Assembly (NCBI GenBank): GCA_032716605.1
Contig: CM064501.1
Location: 19,448,687 to 19,512,686 of the forward strand
DNA: 64,000 nucleotides
DNA from: Paralithodes platypus
Taxonomy: Eukaryota > Arthropoda > Malacostraca > Decapoda > Lithodidae
Reading direction: 5' to 3'
Shown here: piece by piece, positions 8,527 through 18,239 of the stretch
Layout of the letters: each line of letters starts with the position of its first letter
How positions within the stretch are numbered: position 1 is the stretch's first letter
Notes under the pieces: model-generated
What the model was told of the DNA's origin: nothing
What the model saw: only the letters and a program-made list of their open reading frames with translations
The model's database searches: none
Position numbers and translations under genes: made by a program

Positions 8527-11145
8527 TTAGTTTTTTGATGGTGGGTTTGGTGGTGTTGGACGCTTCGCCGGCTGGCTGGTGTGGGCCGAAGACTGGCCCT
8601 GCCCCGGCTTATACTGGCCGCGTCCCCTCTGTCCTGAAAACCCTCTCTGTCTATGCCTGAACTGACCCAGGGGGGATTGGGAGGACTTAGGCGGAAGAAA
8701 CGGCTTAGAACCCCCTGGCTGAGCTTTAGTAGGAGGCTTAGGTTTGGGGAAGTTAAATGCAGGTTTCTTAGCCTGTGCGGGACTGTGCTTCACGGCCTGT
8801 GCCATGTTAAACACTGTTCGCCATACATCAGGGGACATTAAAGAAGGAGTAAGTACTGGGGACATTACCACCTGGTTAGCAATGCGATCAGGCAGCTTGC
8901 GAACTAATGACATCCTAAGATCCTGTCGTGCTCGCACCGCCTCAAGTAAGGCTGTGCGTATGTCACCTAAGGATTGAATCGACGACTGAAGAATCAGACG
9001 CCGGGATAACTCAACTGATCTTCGAGCATCCGCGTCTGCGATTGCCTGAGTAGACCTGAGTAAAGACTTAGCCACCTGTTGAGAAACTATGTACTGTGAA
9101 AACAGGCGGAAAGCTTTTCCCCTTAGCCTAAATTCTCTGTCTAGGTGAGAAGGGGTAGGGGTAGTGAATGGTTCCTTTAGTTCACAAAGATTAATCTTAG
9201 GGGCAGCTAGAAAAGAAAATAAAGCTGACGGAACTCCGCCGGCAGAACCTACCGGCATGGAGAACCATGAATGTGTATCCTGAGGGATCTGGTGGGAAGA
9301 TTTAGAAGTGAAAGTGGTTGCAAAGTTTTGAGCCTCTACCTCCCAATCCACCCAAGGTCCTGGTCCCAACTGTCCCACCTTCAACACTGGATTAGCTGTC
9401 TCGTCTGTGACGGTCTGTAAATCTAGTTCAGGAGGAAGAGCCGACAGAGCCTTAATATCATTAAACCCATCCAGCTTAGACCAGTCTGAAAAAAGTTTTG
9501 AAGCTGAGGCAGGGGGTAAAGCAGGCTTAGATGCATAAACAAAATAATCCTGATGATAATAACTAGGTATAGCCTTGATATTTACGTCCAAAACATTACC
9601 CAAGGCATCCAATGCCCTTAATTTCTTTGACTTATTTCCCTGGATAAACCACTCACGTGGTACCGGGAGTTCCCCTGACAAGGTAGGCTGGGCAAGCTCT
9701 GGCTTAGAGGGGTTCAAAGGCACCCATGACTCGTCTGGCCCATAAAGCAGGGGCATAGCTACCTTTCTAAGAGGCGCTTTGTCTAGAGGGGGTGGATTAA
9801 CATCCGTAATGACCCTGACATTTGACGTAGTGAATGCCGCCGTAGCTGGCTTAGAGCTCCCTGCCGGTGACAGAGTAGGAGGGTTAGGAATCTTAGATAA
9901 ATCGATTGACGTTATCAGAGGCCGTACCGCAGAACTTGTCAAGGGAGCCCCCAAGTCCATTGTGGGGTTTTCTCGTTGTTGACTAAAGAATTTAGATAGA
10001 GCATGAGTAAGTAACCCATCAATTTCTTGTGCTGTAACAAACTGGTTAGATGCAGAACTTTCAGGTGAATCAGTATTATCATGGGCGGCGTCCAGGCCTG
10101 AGCCTGACCCTTGTCCATCCCTATCTGAAATTATTGACACTTCATCTTGTTCCTCCCGATCCTCCTGAGAAGACCCCGCCGAGGCAGGGGCACCTTGTTT
10201 CCAAGATAAGTCAGGGATAGAGGATGGGGTCGCCGCGTCCCTGTGGACATCGGCTACTGTGTGACTCGTATGAGTCGGACGTGGATGGTCAGACCCTGGT
10301 TGAGCAAACCGCCAAACACCGAGGCTCTGGCCTACGCTCTCTTGAGAGTCTGAAACATTCTCAATTATTGAATTTCCTGAACTTTCCATTTCTAGGGTTA
10401 AAATATCAATAGGTAAATCTTGTTTAGAGACAGGCGCTTCACTATACTCTGAGGCTGTAACAGAAACATTTTCAGGTGTAGAGGTACGATGAGATGCACT
10501 AGACTTAGGAGAATGTCGAGAGGACTTCCTATGGGAATCCTTTTTGGAGGATTTGTGGCTACGGTGTGACCGCGAACTAGACCTATGTTTGGAAGAATCA
10601 CCACCATGACCACTGGGGGAAGCTTCAATCTTACACTTCTTACTAGCCGGGGAAGAGGCCCGACTTGAAGACTGCTGTCTGAGAGGTGACCTTGACCTCA
10701 ATCTCGCCTGCGACGAGGAGGTGGCTGCCGGGGGAGTAGGCTCTCTCGGGCGTTTAGACGTATCCACAGACGATACAGAACCCTGGCTAGTCTCTGTCGG
10801 CTTAAAACCCTTTACTCTAGAGGTACGTTTAGGGGGAGGGTGCTCTGACAGCAACTTATCCCAAAGTGGGACGTTGTCACATTGAAGTGACTTATGTGCG
10901 ACAATGGTAGTGTAGGCCGACATTTGTTGTCTGACCTCTCTCAACGCTACCGCCGCGGTCTTGTCATTGTCACACAGGACTTTATAGGCTAATTGGGAGC
11001 AAAAGGAACAATTAAGTGTAACCCAGAGACCCCTTGAACGGTCTAGACATCTAACACACCTTATGCAAAGGGTATGCGCAAAAATTGGGATCCCCGCGCA
11101 AGTAGGGGTAATGCACAGGGCAAAAACTGGGGCCACAGTAGCCAT
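8527..11145 (-). CDS. DIRS-A gag-like protein with N-terminal Cys cluster and RS domain
   Basis: The 872-codon frame is the first gene of the element, as gag-like ORFs are in DIRS1 relatives. The ATG is chosen because the context CTCTGTCATGGCTAC is conserved in copies A, B, C, G and K. The N terminus holds eight cysteines (11, 16, 27, 30, 33, 46, 49, 58), resembling zinc-binding motifs. Residues ~147-223 are an arginine-serine repeat tract like that of SR splicing factors. The middle is acidic and Ser/Pro-rich, and the last ~50 residues are Arg/Gly/Gln-rich (FRHRQRGFSGQRGRGQ), suggesting RNA binding. No retroviral-type zinc knuckle is seen. The frame is uninterrupted. Function is inferred from position. 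Confidence 0.85.
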   Translation of the reverse strand: MATVAPVFALCITPTCAGIPIFAHTLCIRCVRCLDRSRGLWVTLNCSFCSQLAYKVLCDNDKTAAVALREVRQQMSAYTTIVAHKSLQCDNVPLWDKLLSEHPPPKRTSRVKGFKPTETSQGSVSSVDTSKRPREPTPPAATSSSQARLRSRSPLRQQSSSRASSPASKKCKIEASPSGHGGDSSKHRSSSRSHRSHKSSKKDSHRKSSRHSPKSSASHRTSTPENVSVTASEYSEAPVSKQDLPIDILTLEMESSGNSIIENVSDSQESVGQSLGVWRFAQPGSDHPRPTHTSHTVADVHRDAATPSSIPDLSWKQGAPASAGSSQEDREEQDEVSIISDRDGQGSGSGLDAAHDNTDSPESSASNQFVTAQEIDGLLTHALSKFFSQQRENPTMDLGAPLTSSAVRPLITSIDLSKIPNPPTLSPAGSSKPATAAFTTSNVRVITDVNPPPLDKAPLRKVAMPLLYGPDESWVPLNPSKPELAQPTLSGELPVPREWFIQGNKSKKLRALDALGNVLDVNIKAIPSYYHQDYFVYASKPALPPASASKLFSDWSKLDGFNDIKALSALPPELDLQTVTDETANPVLKVGQLGPGPWVDWEVEAQNFATTFTSKSSHQIPQDTHSWFSMPVGSAGGVPSALFSFLAAPKINLCELKEPFTTPTPSHLDREFRLRGKAFRLFSQYIVSQQVAKSLLRSTQAIADADARRSVELSRRLILQSSIQSLGDIRTALLEAVRARQDLRMSLVRKLPDRIANQVVMSPVLTPSLMSPDVWRTVFNMAQAVKHSPAQAKKPAFNFPKPKPPTKAQPGGSKPFLPPKSSQSPLGQFRHRQRGFSGQRGRGQYKPGQGQSSAHTSQPAKRPTPPNPPSKN

Positions 11146-12945
11146 GACAGAGACTGATGTGAGGAAAACTACCGCCGGGTCTGTATTGGTCCGCCGGAGC
11201 TCAGCTCTGGAAAAATAAAGAAAAATTTCCAGGAATTAATGCTCATAAGGTTAACCCAAGTGTTCGCATACAAGTGTTAATAACCCGCCGGGTAACGGGA
11301 TGCAAAGACACAGCTAACACATCTCGCTACGCGGCGGGGTGTAAAGAGGCTAAACAAATCTTCTTAGCTAAAGAACATGAAGAATACCCTCTGATATAAA
11401 GGTCCAGTATGGCACTTATAGTCTGTAGGAGGTGGTGACTGTCTCAAGATTCAATTTTGTAACAAAGCCCCCCTCATAAAGACGCCGGCCCTTGAAATAT
11501 TTTAGTAGAATAGCCCAGGGCAGGAATATACGAGATCTGATTTTTTAACGAATTGTCCCAAACGATCGTCGTAAAAATAGAAGGCGGCGATACTGAAAGT
11601 ATCACCCAATTAAGGTTAATCGAAATTGAATTTGTTTATAAATTCCTTAGTTCCTCCACTTAGGGGCACCCGCCGGGTGTGGGAATCGATTTGGTTAAAC
11701 CTCACTTGAACCTTCAATTGCCGTAAGAGTAAAGGCAGCGATACACAGAGTATCACTCAAATGGATTGGTTAACTATATGAGACCTAAGTCATTTATCCC
11801 ACCCTGCTCAGGTGCACCCGCCGGGTGAGACGTCTAAAAGTTAACCCCACAAGTTCCTGACCCCACTTCTTTGTAAAAGATCGCCGGGGAGGAACGCCTA
11901 AACAACAGCTAGGTTTTCCATGTGGTTGTCGTAAACCAGGTAGAAAAAACCTATAAAAACGAGTGTTCTCAAGAACGTCGTTTTTTATGTATATCTATAA
12001 ATAAATATAAGGATGGGTACAGCCATCCCGCCGGGAATTTAAAGGAGGCCTGAAACCAGGCACCCACAGAGACGTAGTCCTGGAGAGCCACAGACACCTC
12101 CCCACGCCGGGGAACCAGCCAGAGTTAAAAACCACGTGTGGCCCAACACTGCTCGTCGGTCAGGATTTTTCATGGTGAAACCGAGAAAAAACCCGCCGGA
12201 AGGCAAACCCCACCCTGAACAGACACCATCTGAACAATACGACACGAGGAGAGACACGCACGACTAACCAAGGTCACAACATAATCCGTGGAATTAGCCA
12301 ATACACAACTAAACCAGGAAACAATTATAGTCCGAGGAATTAGCCAATACACAACTAAAACCCGGATACACATGACACAGTAGGGCATATTTATAAAATA
12401 AATAATAACACTAGACATGTGGCAAAGCTACGAGCGGCTGGCTAGGCCTAGGTAGACGGCATGAAAAATAGTTGAAATATAAACACACACTGGAATATCA
12501 CAACAGGAACCACCGCCAACACACCACCGTAGCGATAACTTCCCACCCCGGGAAGCCTGACACGGACCCAGAAAAAACTTCACTAAGTGAAGAAAAATAC
12601 GCTGGGAACGTCAGCAAACACACAGCTTACCTCATCAGAAGGATAAAAGGCAGCAATAATTAACGCGTAATGAAAGCCGCCTGCATCACCAACTAACACA
12701 ACTGTGAAAAGTTCACGTGTCCACAACAGGACCACGAGGGTACATCCGAAATAGATGCCCCATACATACGACCCAAAATACACTGCACTGCGGGCAACCA
12801 GCCCAGGACACTCCTGCTACGCCTATCCTAACCTTACTCGATACATCCAGAGTAAACAAATGAGAAAAAACTCACTAGGGACGCAACGAATGCGGAACCA
12901 GCGGAGCCTGAAAGGTACGTCCGGGCAGGCTGAGCGCAGAGCAAA
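11146..12945 (-). promoter_or_regulatory. DIRS-A leader region with GC-rich palindromes
   Basis: No real gene is seen between the left terminal repeat and the gag start. The segment is conserved in B (18240-20016), C (27527-29286), G (46703-48479) and K (59579-61370). It carries two repeat units of about 150 bases, each with CACCC(G)CCGGGTG-type palindromes followed by an inverted GCCG..GCGATAC stem, and many extra CCCGCCGG motifs. The transcription start is not identifiable by eye; the terminal repeat and this leader are the likely promoter region. Confidence 0.6.
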
Positions 12946-13255
12946 GAAGGAGGAATGACGCCTGATTCAGCGTCTGGTCAGAAATCCACACAAGTACATC
13001 CACGATATGATGGAAAGCTTATTGGATAGTTATTCTTATTTTCTTTTTGTTTTTATTTTTTACGAAGTTTTTTCGTAGTGAGAACCCAATTCATAATGAC
13101 TGAAGCCATGAGTGAGGTCGCGTGCGCTCATGATGAAGGCTCCTCAGTTTTTAAATGCTCTGCGCGGTAGATTCAAACTACGGCGGATTAGTGTTTGAAG
13201 AGGATGCCTTATGTAATAGGCATGTTCGTCAATGATGGAGGGGCCACTAATAAAT
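12946..13255 (-). repeat. DIRS-A left inverted terminal repeat
   Basis: Reverse complement of the inner part of the right repeat. The outer end in element orientation begins ATTTATTAGTGGCCCC, shared with the left ends of B (17929), C (27215), G (48789) and K (59268). Confidence 0.9.
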
Positions 13256-13759
13256 ACAGCGCTGGTTAGGCCGCACCTGGAATATGCAAACCAGGTGTGG
13301 GCTCCATATATGGTAAAGGATATAGAAGCAGTGGAGAAAGTGCAGAGGAGAGCTAGCAAGCTAGTACCAACGTTGAAGAACGCGGGCTATGAGCAGAGGT
13401 TGAGGACACTGGGGCTTCCGACACTGGCATATAGGAGAAAGAGAGGGGATATGATAGAGACTTTTAAGATACTGTCAGGAAAGTATGATGAGGATGTGTG
13501 TGAAGGTATCTTCTTGATGCGGGAGGGAACAAGAACGAGAGGACACTCAAAGAAAATTTACAAAGAAAGAAATAGGCTTGAGAAGGCAAAGAACTCATTT
13601 TGTGATAGAGTGGTAAATGAGTGGAACGCACTGCCCCAGTATGTAGTCGATTCCGAATCAATAAGGGAGTTTGGGAAAATATCAAGGAAACCGGCCACAA
13701 ATTTTCCTGGAAAATTGGATGTCACCCATCGAATGAACATAACCTATATATCATATTAA
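13256..13759 (+). pseudogene. LINE ORF2 C-terminal part, continued after DIRS-A
   Basis: This 167-codon stretch is the C-terminal end of the LINE reverse transcriptase protein (LVRPHLEYANQVWAPY, VEKVQRRASKLVP, FCDRVVNEWNALP, then FGKIS before the stop). Its first codon (ACA, 13256) is in phase with the last LINE codon before the insertion (TAT, 4558-4560), so the two parts belong to one element separated by 8695 bases of DIRS-A. The frame itself is open to a TAA at 13757-13759. Confidence 0.9.
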
Positions 13760-13776
13760 TATATGTTTCAACTTTC

Positions 13777-13890
13777 GGAAAAACTGTTTTCCCCATTAAT
13801 TATCCAACAATCTTAAGATACGGCCCCCGATAGTGGGGACGGCTATGAAGTACAGGGAAATTGAGGGGTAAAAGACGAAAATAAGGGGTA
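13777..13890 (-). repeat. R1 repeat terminal fragment, inverted
   Basis: This is the reverse complement of the stretch at about 660-760 and 15985-16075, including the CCCCACTATCGGG block and the CTTAAGAT...GGGGAAAAC block. It lies right after the LINE 3' end, so the LINE is flanked by R1 pieces in inverted orientation. Confidence 0.7.
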
Positions 13891-14186
13891 ATATTAGCCT
13901 AACCTAATAACCTTACCTAACCTAACCTAGTATATTAGGTGGGGGATGCCGCCCCAACACCCCCGCTGGTTTGGTATGTAATTAATAAAAGGTTGACGGT
14001 CGCCAAAACAAAATTGAATGAAGTCTACGGTATTTACTCCGCAATCTTCAGTTTTGGCTGTGGATAACAGGAGGTAAATATTAACTTTTCGGTAATTGTT
14101 TAGTGTATGGCCTCCTCCTAAAGAAAATAGATTTTTGAGCACAGACTAAACCAAATGTTCACTACTGTATTTACATAGCTGGTCAT
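13891..14186. other. Unassigned AT-rich spacer with scattered TAACC motifs
   Basis: I see no gene. There are short CCTAA-rich stretches around 13903-13935 and unique-looking sequence to 14186. Confidence 0.5.
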
Positions 14187-14352
14187 TAACCTAACCTAAC
14201 CTAACCTAACCTAACCTAACCTAACCTAACCTAACCTAACCTAACCTAACCTAACCTAACCTAACCTAACCTAACCTAACCTAACCTAACCTAACCTAAC
14301 CTAACCTAACCTAACCTAACCTAACCTAACCTAACCTAACCTAACCTAACCT
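14187..14352. repeat. Interstitial (CCTAA)n telomere-type array
   Basis: About 33 uninterrupted copies of CCTAA, the complement of the arthropod telomere unit TTAGG. Ordinary DNA lies on both sides, so it is interstitial, not a chromosome end. Confidence 0.97.
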
Positions 14353-14615
14353 GGTCCCCAGACCCCGCTGGTCTTGGGTTGAAAAGTGATAAAAAACACA
14401 TATCTCTTACCTCATTATTCAAAGTTTTGTATTTGGTTTAATATACACTTCCCAGGTAATTTGAACAGTTCTATTGCTTCTATATATCATATAATACACC
14501 ATAGAATACGTTTTTAATAACTAGAAAAAGAGGACTTCGATTAAACAATTACGTAAACGAATTAGCCTAAATGCCATAGGCCTAGCCTATCTCCCAGTGA
14601 CTCACTGCAGCAACC
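14353..14615. other. Unassigned spacer
   Basis: I see no gene and no clear repeat boundary between the CCTAA array and the hAT target duplication. Confidence 0.5.
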
Positions 14616-15104
14616 ATCACACTCAGTGGCAGATCCAGGGGGGGGGGGGGCCCCCCCTTAGTGATCAAAATTGCGCCCTTACATCTGATATATACTGCAT
14701 TTTATCTGAAATACAATACATATAAAGAATATTGAGTATAACTAAATAAGTTGGTCACCAATTATTTTGCAATATTTGAAAACAAATGTGGATTTTATAT
14801 GCTCTAAACATAATATGAAAATGTGTTTTAAGCCTCGGCAAAACCTAATAAAAATATATGGTAGTAAAATGGAATTTTGTCGTAACATGGTTGTCAATAC
14901 CTTCCTATAGACGGCACCGATTAGTACACACGCCATTTTCACCTGTCTCCCGAGGTCTGTCCACCAGCTTTTTAGTCTACTCCACCTGCCCATCTCTGTC
15001 GATAGGTTGGGTTGTTTGGTTAGGTTAATATACTAGGTCTCAGAAACAAGATTAGTAGTTGCGGTAGTATTTACGGTATCTGGACACTTCGAGCGCAGGC
15101 GCAT

Positions 15105-15270
15105 TTAGGTTAGGTTAAGTTAAGTTAGGTTAGGTTAGGTTAGGTTAGGTTAGGTTAGGTTAGGTTAGGTTAGGTTAGGTTAGGTTAGGTTAGGTTAGGT
15201 TAGGTTAGGTTAGGTTAGGTTAAGTTAAGTTAAGTTAAGTTAAGTTAAGTTAGGTTAGGTTAATTAGGTT
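15105..15270. repeat. Interstitial (TTAGG)n array with TTAAG variants
   Basis: About 30 copies of TTAGG, some changed to TTAAG toward both ends. It lies inside the hAT-like element and is oriented opposite to the array at 14187-14352. Confidence 0.95.
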
Positions 15271-15326
15271 AGATTGTGCATCCGCTCTATCAGGAATTCG
15301 CTCGAAGTGACTCGCATTCGTATTTA

Positions 15327-16075
15327 CAGATACGGCCGAATACTGGTAGGCTACTAAATGGGCGCCGGCCCAACCGCCATGTTGTATCCCACGTAGGCCT
15401 ACTAGGTAGCCTACTACGGACACATTGTAGGCGTTAGGTGTGGATTAGGCTTGTATCCAATGTACTAGGTCTATGTTACTGGATATTTATGATTTAAATA
15501 AGTGCTACGTTTTCGATAAATCTGGTTATATGGCTTTGCAATTAGGGAAATCATGAGCCGATTTCCGACATTTAGTTAGTCTTTTTCGATTCTCAAAATA
15601 CGATCCAAGTTTTGCCAAAAATTGGCTCGGGTTTTCCAAAATTATGCTTTTTGGGGTTTGCAATTTAGGGAAACATGAGCCAAAATTCTAAATTAGGTTA
15701 CTGTAATTTGTTTACTCTTAAAATTCGCACAATCCGAGCCAAGTTTTGCCAAAACTTGGCTCGGGTTTTCCAAAATTCGGGTTTATGGCTTTGCAATTTC
15801 GGGAAACCTGAGCCAAATTTCTAAATGAGGTTAGGCTACTGTCATTTTGTTGTCTACAAACTCTCAAAATCCGAGCCAGCTTTGGCCAAAACTTGGCTCG
15901 GATTTTCGAAATATTGGGTTTTAGGCCTTAGAAATACCTTAAAACCCGAGCCAAGTTTTGCTAAAATACGTTTTAATCGCCGTTTTACGCATTTAACCCC
16001 TCATTTTCCCTGTACTTCATAGCCCTCCCCACTATCGGGCGGCGTGTCTTAAGATCGTTGTATAATGGGGAAAAC
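15327..16075 (+). repeat. Interspersed repeat R1, copy 2
   Basis: A close match to 1-770, including the tandem units and the perfect palindrome (15734-15764). It lies inside the hAT-like element. Small indels distinguish it from copy 1. Confidence 0.85.
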
Positions 16076-16295
16076 GGTTTCGCCGAGGGTTGTAATTATT
16101 TCCAAACACTAGGCCCTATATAGGCCTAGCCTATTGATGAAAACTAACAGGGAAAAATAAAAAAATCCATGGGAAAATTGGTGACCATCTTATTAAGTTT
16201 TTCCGAATATTGTATGAATTATGGTGCCCCTCATGTATATCAGCCCCCCCCCCCCCCCCCCCCCCCCTGGATCTGGATCCGCCACTGATCACACT

Positions 16296-17319
16296 GAACA
16301 GGTTTCTCATCCAATAAGCCAATTATTATCTAATATAGGCTACCCTTACCTTTCAGATAGCTCAGCTCGGATTCCGGGATGGGTGGGTGAGCCGTGATGC
16401 TGTCCTTGTCCCCCATAATGGCTGTTGTCTCGGTATTCAAGCTACTTAAAGGGAAAACTCAGCCGATCGCCAACATCTTGTTTACAAACTCCGTCCCCCG
16501 AGGAGCTGTCGAACACGGGCTCAGCGTACCCCAGACCCCAGTCCCAATATTCTCTTCGGTTACTGCACACGTATTCAGTCTGTTATAGGCATTTGCATGG
16601 CCATAATATCGCTGCAATGCTAAATATATGTTCTATTAATGTTGCTTATAAATGTATGTGTATTAAGCTAAGTGATACATTAAAATAAAATATCCCATGC
16701 GCCTGTCAGTCTTGAAGAGAACACTGAGACCGTGGTACCTCTTCAGTCTGCTTGATCTCCTTTTGTGTCCGAATCCCCGTTTTTTGTGTTATCCATCTCA
16801 ATATTATACCAATATGCGTGTAAACAACAAACTACAACTAAAGTTTATTTATATACATTTCAGAAGTATGTTTATGAAAATATACATGGAGTAATTGGTG
16901 GCCTACTTTTATCAATCAAATATTAAAGACAAAACGTCATAAATCGAACATACATAGATACTGTCAAAGAAAACCATATTGAATAGGATAAACTATTATA
17001 TAATACTTATATTAGCATTTACACGAGATCCACATACACGTATATATTTTAATATAGCCTATAACACAGTTTTAAACTTACATATAACCTACACACCATT
17101 TCAGCAACAACATTTCCAAGAGTGTTGGTAACGGAAGGCCATGTACGCAGCCGGATCCCTTAGGGAGTGTTGGAACACCATTGCTCTGAAGAATCTCTTC
17201 GCAACATCTACAAGTAAATAAGTAACCCCCTCCGCATATGCGAATATGTAAGCCCCCTTGGCCCCGCCCCCCTGCCCAACCGCATTTAAATATAGCCTTC
17301 AAACCACTACTGCTAAGGT
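16296..17319. other. Unassigned spacer with one arm of an inverted repeat
   Basis: No supported gene. A GC-rich segment at about 17140-17285, including GGCCATGTACGCAGCCGGAT, is matched in inverted form at about 17500-17580. Confidence 0.5.
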
Positions 17320-17393
17320 GCTCTGTAGCTCAGTCGGTATAGCTCCCGCCCCTGAATCTGATAATCCAGTGTTCGATCCCATTCGAATCTAGT
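17320..17393 (+). ncRNA. tRNA-like sequence (pseudo-tRNA or SINE head)
   Basis: It has a perfect A box (TAGCTCAGTCGG, 17326-17337) and a B box-like GTTCGATCCC (17371-17380) at tRNA spacing. The acceptor ends do not pair (GCTCTGT against GAATCTA), so it is not a working tRNA. A tRNA-derived SINE head or a tRNA pseudogene is more likely. An AT-rich stretch and TTAGG-type repeats follow. Confidence 0.65.
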
Positions 17394-17928
17394 GTATTTT
17401 ATATTTTTATTTTGTTATTTGTGTTATGTTATATTATATATTAGGGTTAGGTTAGGTTAGGTTAAGTTAGGTTAATCTAATCTAATATAATATTTGTACA
17501 TTTTGGGCAGTTGGCGGGGCCAAGACATGGGATCCGGTAGTGGGCGGGGCCAAGGCATGGGATCCGGCTGCGTGCATGGCCTCCTGTTGGTAACTATACT
17601 CCATGCAACTCAACTTTGCCGCCGGCCTCTACAGCAGATACGAGACGGCGCCTGTGATTGGCTATCTGGCCAATAGGAGAGGCAGAGCTGATAATTTATT
17701 CATTATCTTTATTATTCCTTATTTAATAATTAAACTAGATACGTTTAAGAAATGTTAATGATTATTTAATAAATTACAGTGCTATCCGATTCTAAAGAGC
17801 TATTAACCTCTGAAGTGCGCATGGGGGGTATGAGACACCTCTGCCTGTGCGCATGTATTTGAGCTGTTTCCATCACTAAAATATTTATTTTACCATAAAT
17901 AGCATTAATACTTATCCATATGCGCCTA
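17394..17928. other. Unassigned spacer before DIRS-B
   Basis: It contains short TTAGG-like repeats (17446-17480), a twice-repeated GGCGGGGCCAAG motif (17510-17560) and the second arm of the local inverted repeat (about 17500-17580). No gene is supported. Confidence 0.5.
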
Positions 17929-18239
17929 ATTTATTAGTGGCCCCTCCATCATTGACGAACATGCCTATTACATAAGGCATCCTCTTCAAACACTAATCCG
18001 CCGTAGTTTGAATCTACCGCGCAGAGCATTTAAAAACTGAGGAGCCTTCATCATGAGTGCACGCGACCTCACTCATGGCTTCAGTCATTATGAATTGGGT
18101 TCTCACTACGAAAAAACTTCGTAAAAAATAAAAAGAAAAAGAAAATAAGAATAACTATCTAATAAGCTTTCCATCATATCGTGGATGTACTTGTGTGGAT
18201 TTCTGACCAGACGCTGATTCAGGCATCATTCCTCCTTCT
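17929..18239 (+). repeat. DIRS-B left inverted terminal repeat
   Basis: Begins ATTTATTAGTGGCCCC; its reverse complement is at 26232-26550. Confidence 0.9.

Larger units (their letters stand above)
4561..13255 (-). mobile_element. DIRS-A: complete DIRS1-type retrotransposon
   Basis: This 8.7-kb element on the minus strand has all parts of a DIRS1-like retrotransposon: left inverted terminal repeat (12946-13255), a long leader, a gag-like gene (8527-11145), an RT/RNase H/MT-like gene (6620-8509), a tyrosine recombinase frame (core 5667-6647), an internal complementary region (4984-5090) and right inverted terminal repeat (4561-4910). It lies inside a LINE reading frame, which resumes in frame at 13256. 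All three coding frames are open, unlike those of every other copy here, so this is probably a recent insertion and possibly competent. Competence itself is not shown. Confidence 0.93.
14616..16295. mobile_element. hAT-like non-autonomous transposon with 8-bp TSD
   Basis: A 1664-base element (14624-16287) is flanked by the perfect direct repeat ATCACACT (14616-14623 and 16288-16295), the 8-bp duplication typical of hAT elements. The ends face each other: CAGTGGCAGATCCAGGGG at the left, and the right end reads inward as CAGTGGCGGATCCAG. Runs of G and C lie just inside. No transposase is visible. The interior holds a (TTAGG)n array and a copy of R1, so it is either composite or has taken insertions. 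Confidence 0.85.

Noticed and set aside
14187..14352. True chromosome end
   Set aside because: Non-telomeric sequence continues on both sides for kilobases.
17320..17393. Functional tRNA gene
   Set aside because: The acceptor stem does not pair, so only a tRNA-like pseudogene or SINE head is supported.
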